A stretch of DNA of 11,082 nt from Flavobacteriales bacterium (GTDB lineage: Bacteria; Bacteroidota; Bacteroidia; Flavobacteriales_F; PHOS-HE28), in contig JADJXF010000004.1 in NCBI GenBank assembly GCA_016715995.1, forward strand, positions 1 to 11,082, given 5' to 3'. The position numbers were made by a program, and so were the translations under genes. This document shows, one piece after another, positions 7,775-11,082 of this stretch. The notes under the pieces are model-generated. The model was not told where the DNA came from, did no database searches, and saw only the letters and a list, made by a program, of their open reading frames with translations. The number at the start of each line of letters is the position of its first letter. Position 1 is the first letter of the stretch.

Positions 7775-8568
7775 ATGGATACAGGGGAAACGAACGTTGC
7801 AGACAAGGTTGAGCGCATGAAGGCGCTTTACATCGAAACGACCAAGCATTCACATTATCAGCGGATGCCTCGGTTCCTGGAAGGTCTTATCGCGCCGGAG
7901 GATCTGCGCAAAGCACACGACCGTTTCGATGAGCAACGTTTGGACTATTTCGCGTCCAAATTGGATTTTGCAGGCAAGCGCGTCCTCGACATCGGCGCGA
8001 ACACGGGCTACTTCACATTTGAGGCTTTCGAAAGAGGCGCACGCGAGGTCATCTGCTATGAAGGCAATGCTGAACATGCCGAGTTCATTCGATGCGCTGC
8101 AGGAATCTTCGACCGCAAGGTGGTGGTCCAGGAGAAGTACCTCGACTTTGGCGCACCCGTCCCCGAGGCACCTTTCGATATCGTGCTCTTGTTGAACGTG
8201 CTGCACCACGTTGGCGATGATTTCGGGGACAAGTCTATCACCATCAATCAGGCAAGGAAGAAGATCATTGAGAACATGAACGCCTTCGCCAGCCAGACCG
8301 ATCACATCATCGTGCAGATCGGCTTCAGTTGGCAGACCGATTACACGAAGCCTTTGTTCCCGAGGGGGTCGAAGGGTGAGGTCATTGAGTTCTTCCGGGC
8401 GGGTATCAAGGGGGCTATTGGGAAGAGGTCGCCATCGGTATCGCCGAAGTCAGTGATGGTGTCACTCGATACGTGGATCTCAATGATGGCAACGTCCAGC
8501 GCGATGATTCCATCGGCGAGTTCCGGAACAGGCCCATCTTCATCCTGAAGAGCGTGATTCGTTCATGA
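7775..8568 (+). CDS. Class I SAM-dependent methyltransferase; one frameshift near the 3' end
   Basis: Rossmann-fold methyltransferase, probably acting on the glycan or its precursor. Motif I is VLDIGANTGYFTFEAF (Asp72, Gly74), the motif II acidic residue is Glu96 in CYEGNAEH, and motif IV is FDIVLLLNVLHHV (Asp135). The uninterrupted frame runs to 8548 but loses sense after GIKG. Adding one G to the five-G run at 8410-8414 gives GIKGGYWEEVAIGIAEVSDG and continues to FRNRPIFILKSVIRS, ending at TGA 8566-8568, which then overlaps the next start as an ATGA. The corrected protein has 264 residues. ATG 7775 is the first start after an in-frame stop at 7739. The 106-base gap before it is open in another frame from GTG 7665. 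It lies directly behind the kinase, which may be functionally meaningful. Confidence 0.87.
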
Positions 8569-9524
8569 GCGGACCACCAGCTCCCAAGGTCTCTATTCTT
8601 TGCACCGCATACAACCACGGAGCCTACATCCGTGCCGCCCTGGAAGGGTTCGTTTCGCAGGAGACGGACTTCCCCTTCGAGGTGATCGTCCACGACGATG
8701 CTTCCACGGACGATACAGCGGACATCATTCGGGAGTACGAGCAGCGCTATCCGCAGATCGTTCGGCCCATCTACCAGACCGAGAACCAGTACAGCAAGGA
8801 ACGGGGCCGGGTGACCCGCCTTGTTCACGAAGCCGCTCAGGGAACCTATTGGGCCATGTGCGAAGGGGACGATTATTGGTTGGATCCGCACAAGCTCAAG
8901 GACCAGGTCGCCATGCTGGAGGCCGATGCCAGCCTGAGCGCATGCTTCAGTGATGCATGGAGCGAGACAGACGGTGTGCGAACCAGCTTTCAACCGGATG
9001 TGGGTGGCATCGTTGGCCCCCGAACGAGCATTGGACTGGAGGATCTGTTGATGGAGAATTTCATCCCCACGGCAACGTTGGTCATGCGTCGCGACCGGGT
9101 GATCCCGCTGCCACCGGAACTTTGGAACGCGCCTGCGGGGGATTGGATCATTTCCGTTCATCTAGCCAGGCAGGGTCGCATTGCGTTCCTCGATCGCAAG
9201 ACCGCGGTTCGCCGCCGTCACGCTGGGGGAGTGATCTCCATGAAGCACGAGGTGGACAAAGGCCTCTTCACGGTGGCCTGCCTCAAAGCGATCCGTGAGA
9301 TGGTTCCACCTGCAGAGCAAGCCATTATCGATGAGCGGGTGAACGGCCTGAACCGCACCGCAATAGAGCTGGCCTATCAGAAAGGCGGTCGTGATGCAGC
9401 GCTTAAGGTCTGGGGCACCTTTAAGGGCCGTGGTTTTGACGTGCGTCAACGCTGGCGCTGGTGGATGCTGCTGCATAGCCCCGGTCTGATGCGCTTGGTG
9501 GGAAGGCTGCGTGGCCGCCGCTGA
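8565..9524 (+). CDS. Family 2 glycosyltransferase
   Basis: Intact 319-residue GT-A fold glycosyltransferase that would add a sugar from a nucleotide-sugar donor to the growing glycan at the cytoplasmic face of the membrane. The N-terminus KVSILCTAYNHGAYIRAALE is classical for GT2. The nucleotide-binding HDDASTDDT begins at residue 43, and the metal-binding acidic motif CEGDDYW covers residues 99-105 (Asp102, Asp103). A later ENFIPTATLVMRRD and GDWIISVHLA fit the acceptor-side half. The C-terminus is basic and tryptophan-rich (RQRWRWWMLLHSPGLMRLVG), with no clear transmembrane helix, and may lie on the membrane surface. The start overlaps the corrected stop of the methyltransferase. It is related to the partial glycosyltransferase at the right edge. 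Donor and linkage cannot be told from sequence. Confidence 0.92.
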   Translation: MSGPPAPKVSILCTAYNHGAYIRAALEGFVSQETDFPFEVIVHDDASTDDTADIIREYEQRYPQIVRPIYQTENQYSKERGRVTRLVHEAAQGTYWAMCEGDDYWLDPHKLKDQVAMLEADASLSACFSDAWSETDGVRTSFQPDVGGIVGPRTSIGLEDLLMENFIPTATLVMRRDRVIPLPPELWNAPAGDWIISVHLARQGRIAFLDRKTAVRRRHAGGVISMKHEVDKGLFTVACLKAIREMVPPAEQAIIDERVNGLNRTAIELAYQKGGRDAALKVWGTFKGRGFDVRQRWRWWMLLHSPGLMRLVGRLRGRR

Positions 9525-9556
9525 GTCTTGTTTACGCACCTTTGGCGGCACGGGTC

Positions 9557-10570
9557 ATGGGTCAACGGCGCACAACGGAACATGCACGCAACGCGGGCCT
9601 CGAACAGCTATTGGCAGAGCTGAACGCCGTATTGGGAGGCGCGGAATCGGGCATGCACGAGCTTCCCGCTGAGCCTGCGCATCCGATCATCCTCGTGGTG
9701 GCGGCACCGCGCAGCGGCACAACCTTGTTCATGCAATGGCTGGCAGGCACTGGCCAGGTGTGCTATCCGAGCAACCTGCTCTCTCGCTTCTATGCTGCCC
9801 CGTACCTCGGCGCACGAATCCAGCAGCTCATCGCTGATCCGCGCTTCAATTTCAAGGATGAGCTGGCCGATGCAAGCAGCTACACGATCCCATTCACCTC
9901 TTTGCTGGGCAAGACCAAGGGTTTGCTGCAGCCCAACGAGTTCTGGTACTTCTGGCGGCGCTTCATCCCCAATATGGAACCCGAGTGGATCACGCCCGAG
10001 CAAGAGGCACTGATCGACACCGTTGGCTTCAGGCGCGGCATTGCGCACATCCAGTGTGCCTTCGATAAGCCCTTCGCCGCAAAAGGGCTCATCCTGCAGT
10101 ACAATCTAACCGCGCTGCACCGCATGCTGGGCAAGGTCCTCTTCGTGCATATCGCGCGTGAGCCATGGCGAGCCGCGCATTCCTTGTTGCGTGCGCGCAT
10201 GACCTACTATGGTGATGAAGGTGCGTGGTATTCGGCAAAGCCTCCCGAGTATGAAGTGCTCAAGGAGTGCGAGCCGGCAGAGCAAGTGGCCGGTCAGGTG
10301 ATCTGCACGCAAGCGGCCATTGAGCGGCAATTCGCTGAGTTGCCCGATGCATGTCACCTCACTGTCGGCTTCGATGCATTCCGCAATGATCCCGCGGCGC
10401 TGTATCGCCGCATCGGGGAGCGCATCGTGGGCCTGGGCGGCTCTTGGGATCCCCTGTACACCGGCCCGCACGAATTCGAGTTGCGCGAGGTGCCCTTGGA
10501 GCCGTCGCTCGAAGAGCGCCTCCGCAGGGCCTGTGCCCGATTCCAAGGCATCGTGCCGCAGTTGAGCTGA
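9557..10570 (+). CDS. Sulfotransferase family protein, third type
   Basis: Intact 337-residue protein, the best-preserved sulfotransferase here. The 5'-phosphosulfate loop is VVAAPRSGTTLFMQWL (Arg52, Ser53, Gly54, Thr55, Thr56), and the 3'-phosphate motif is FVHIAREPWRAAHSLLRAR (Arg201, Ser209). Roughly 40 residues precede the loop. The start is set at ATG 9557; a TTG at 9542 would add five residues and is less likely. A 32-base gap separates it from the upstream glycosyltransferase, and the downstream glycosyltransferase begins five bases after its stop. GC content in a sampled line is back to the level seen at the left of the window. Lying between two glycosyltransferases, it probably sulfates the sugar one of them adds; this is inference. 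An alternative is a sulfotransferase-fold protein acting on another small acceptor. Confidence 0.86.
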   Translation: MGQRRTTEHARNAGLEQLLAELNAVLGGAESGMHELPAEPAHPIILVVAAPRSGTTLFMQWLAGTGQVCYPSNLLSRFYAAPYLGARIQQLIADPRFNFKDELADASSYTIPFTSLLGKTKGLLQPNEFWYFWRRFIPNMEPEWITPEQEALIDTVGFRRGIAHIQCAFDKPFAAKGLILQYNLTALHRMLGKVLFVHIAREPWRAAHSLLRARMTYYGDEGAWYSAKPPEYEVLKECEPAEQVAGQVICTQAAIERQFAELPDACHLTVGFDAFRNDPAALYRRIGERIVGLGGSWDPLYTGPHEFELREVPLEPSLEERLRRACARFQGIVPQLS

Positions 10571-10575
10571 TCGCC

Positions 10576-11082
10576 GTGCAGCCGCTCGTCTCCATCAGCG
10601 TCACTCGCATACCAGCACGCAGCATTCCTCGCGGCCTGCCTCGAGGGCATCCTGATGCAGCGATGCCCCTTCGCCTACGAGGTCCTGCTCGCGAGTGAGG
10701 ACAGCACCGATGGCACGCGCGCCATCGCCGAGCGCTATGCGGCGGAGCACCCCGATCGCATGCGCCTCTTCCTGCACCGCCGCGACCAGATGATCCGCAT
10801 CGATGGGCGGCCCACGGGCAGGCACAACTTCCTCAACAACCTGCGGCATGCGCGCGGCCGCTACCTCTGCCATATCGACGGCGACGACCGTTGGACGGAT
10901 CCCGATCGGCTGCGCATCATGGTGGAGAAGCTCGAGGCGGAGCCGGATCTCGGCATGGCCTTCCACAACGCGATGAACGTATGGGCCGATGGGCGGAGCG
11001 AGCCTTTCCTTCAGCCGTCCAGGGCCAAGCCCCGGTTCACGTTGGAAGAGCTGACCGCTTCCAACTTCATTCCCACATCCGG
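10576..11082 (+). CDS. Family 2 glycosyltransferase, 3' partial, one frameshift near the start
   Basis: GT2 enzyme cut by the right edge after about 168 residues. From 10607 the frame is uninterrupted: YQHAAFLAACLEGILMQRCP, then EVLLASEDSTDGT (nucleotide-binding segment) and CHIDGDDRWTDPDRL with the acidic metal-binding motif, then NFIPTS at the very end. The likely start is GTG 10576, reading VQPLVSISVT, but that frame must drop one base, probably the C at 10606, to join as VSISVTAYQH, the expected GT2 opening. It shares layout and the LEELTASNFIPT segment with the glycosyltransferase at 8565 (LEDLLMENFIPT), so the two are paralogues or close family members flanking a sulfotransferase. No start codon lies in the long frame itself, which supports an indel there rather than a different start. 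Confidence 0.85.

Noticed and set aside
7219..7818. 199-codon open frame on the minus strand
   Set aside because: It is antisense to the kinase catalytic core and has no family features.
8415..9161. 248-codon open frame on the minus strand
   Set aside because: It is antisense to the methyltransferase end and the glycosyltransferase, both with intact motifs. No family features are seen.
1..11082. tRNA or rRNA genes, insertion sequences, CRISPR arrays, attachment sites
   Set aside because: Reading both strands showed no tRNA-like or rRNA segments, no transposase or integrase motifs, no terminal inverted repeats and no regularly spaced repeats.

Overview
The window is a stretch of a surface-polysaccharide (O-antigen or capsule type) gene cluster with every supported gene on the + strand. 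The genes are an ABC-exporter ATPase, three sulfotransferases of different types, two PLP aminotransferase-fold proteins, a WbqC-like protein, a GNAT acetyltransferase, an aminoglycoside-phosphotransferase-like kinase, a SAM methyltransferase and two family 2 glycosyltransferases. I see no RNA gene, mobile element or CRISPR array. The organism is most likely a GC-rich member of Bacteroidota. The WbqC and aminotransferase proteins look like that phylum's versions, and the starts I could place lack clear Shine-Dalgarno sequences. This placement is an inference of moderate to low confidence.

Layout. 1-1078: Wzt-like ATPase with a C-terminal carbohydrate-binding domain, cut by the left edge. 1136-1924 and 1921-2822: two sulfotransferases. 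2896-4018: DegT/DnrJ/EryC1/StrS sugar aminotransferase, VioA-like. 4015-4716: WbqC-like. 4713-5660: divergent DegT-fold protein. 5843-6406: GNAT acetyltransferase. 6403-7668: kinase with an N-terminal helical-repeat-like part. 7775-8568: methyltransferase. 8565-9524: glycosyltransferase. 9557-10570: third sulfotransferase. 10576-11082: second glycosyltransferase, cut by the right edge. Stop and start overlap in an ATGA four times among the intact or nearly intact genes and once more between the two broken sulfotransferases, which points to one polycistronic, translationally coupled unit.

Sequence quality is uneven. From 1 to about 3245 the genes can be read only by switching frame repeatedly, yet family motifs survive in every piece. 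Single-base changes, several of them in short G or C runs, restore the readings. Further single shifts lie at about 8410 and 10606. This looks more like indel error in the assembly than gene decay, so I list these genes as CDS with disrupted frames and give the joins.

How the genes may work together (inference): the aminotransferases, WbqC-like protein and GNAT would make and decorate an amino-sugar; the glycosyltransferases assemble the glycan; the sulfotransferases sulfate it; and the Wzt ATPase, with its membrane partner outside the window, exports it. The adjacent kinase and methyltransferase are an attractive candidate for a chain-capping pair, analogous to the fused kinase-methyltransferase WbdD whose product is recognised by the Wzt carbohydrate-binding domain in Escherichia coli O9a.
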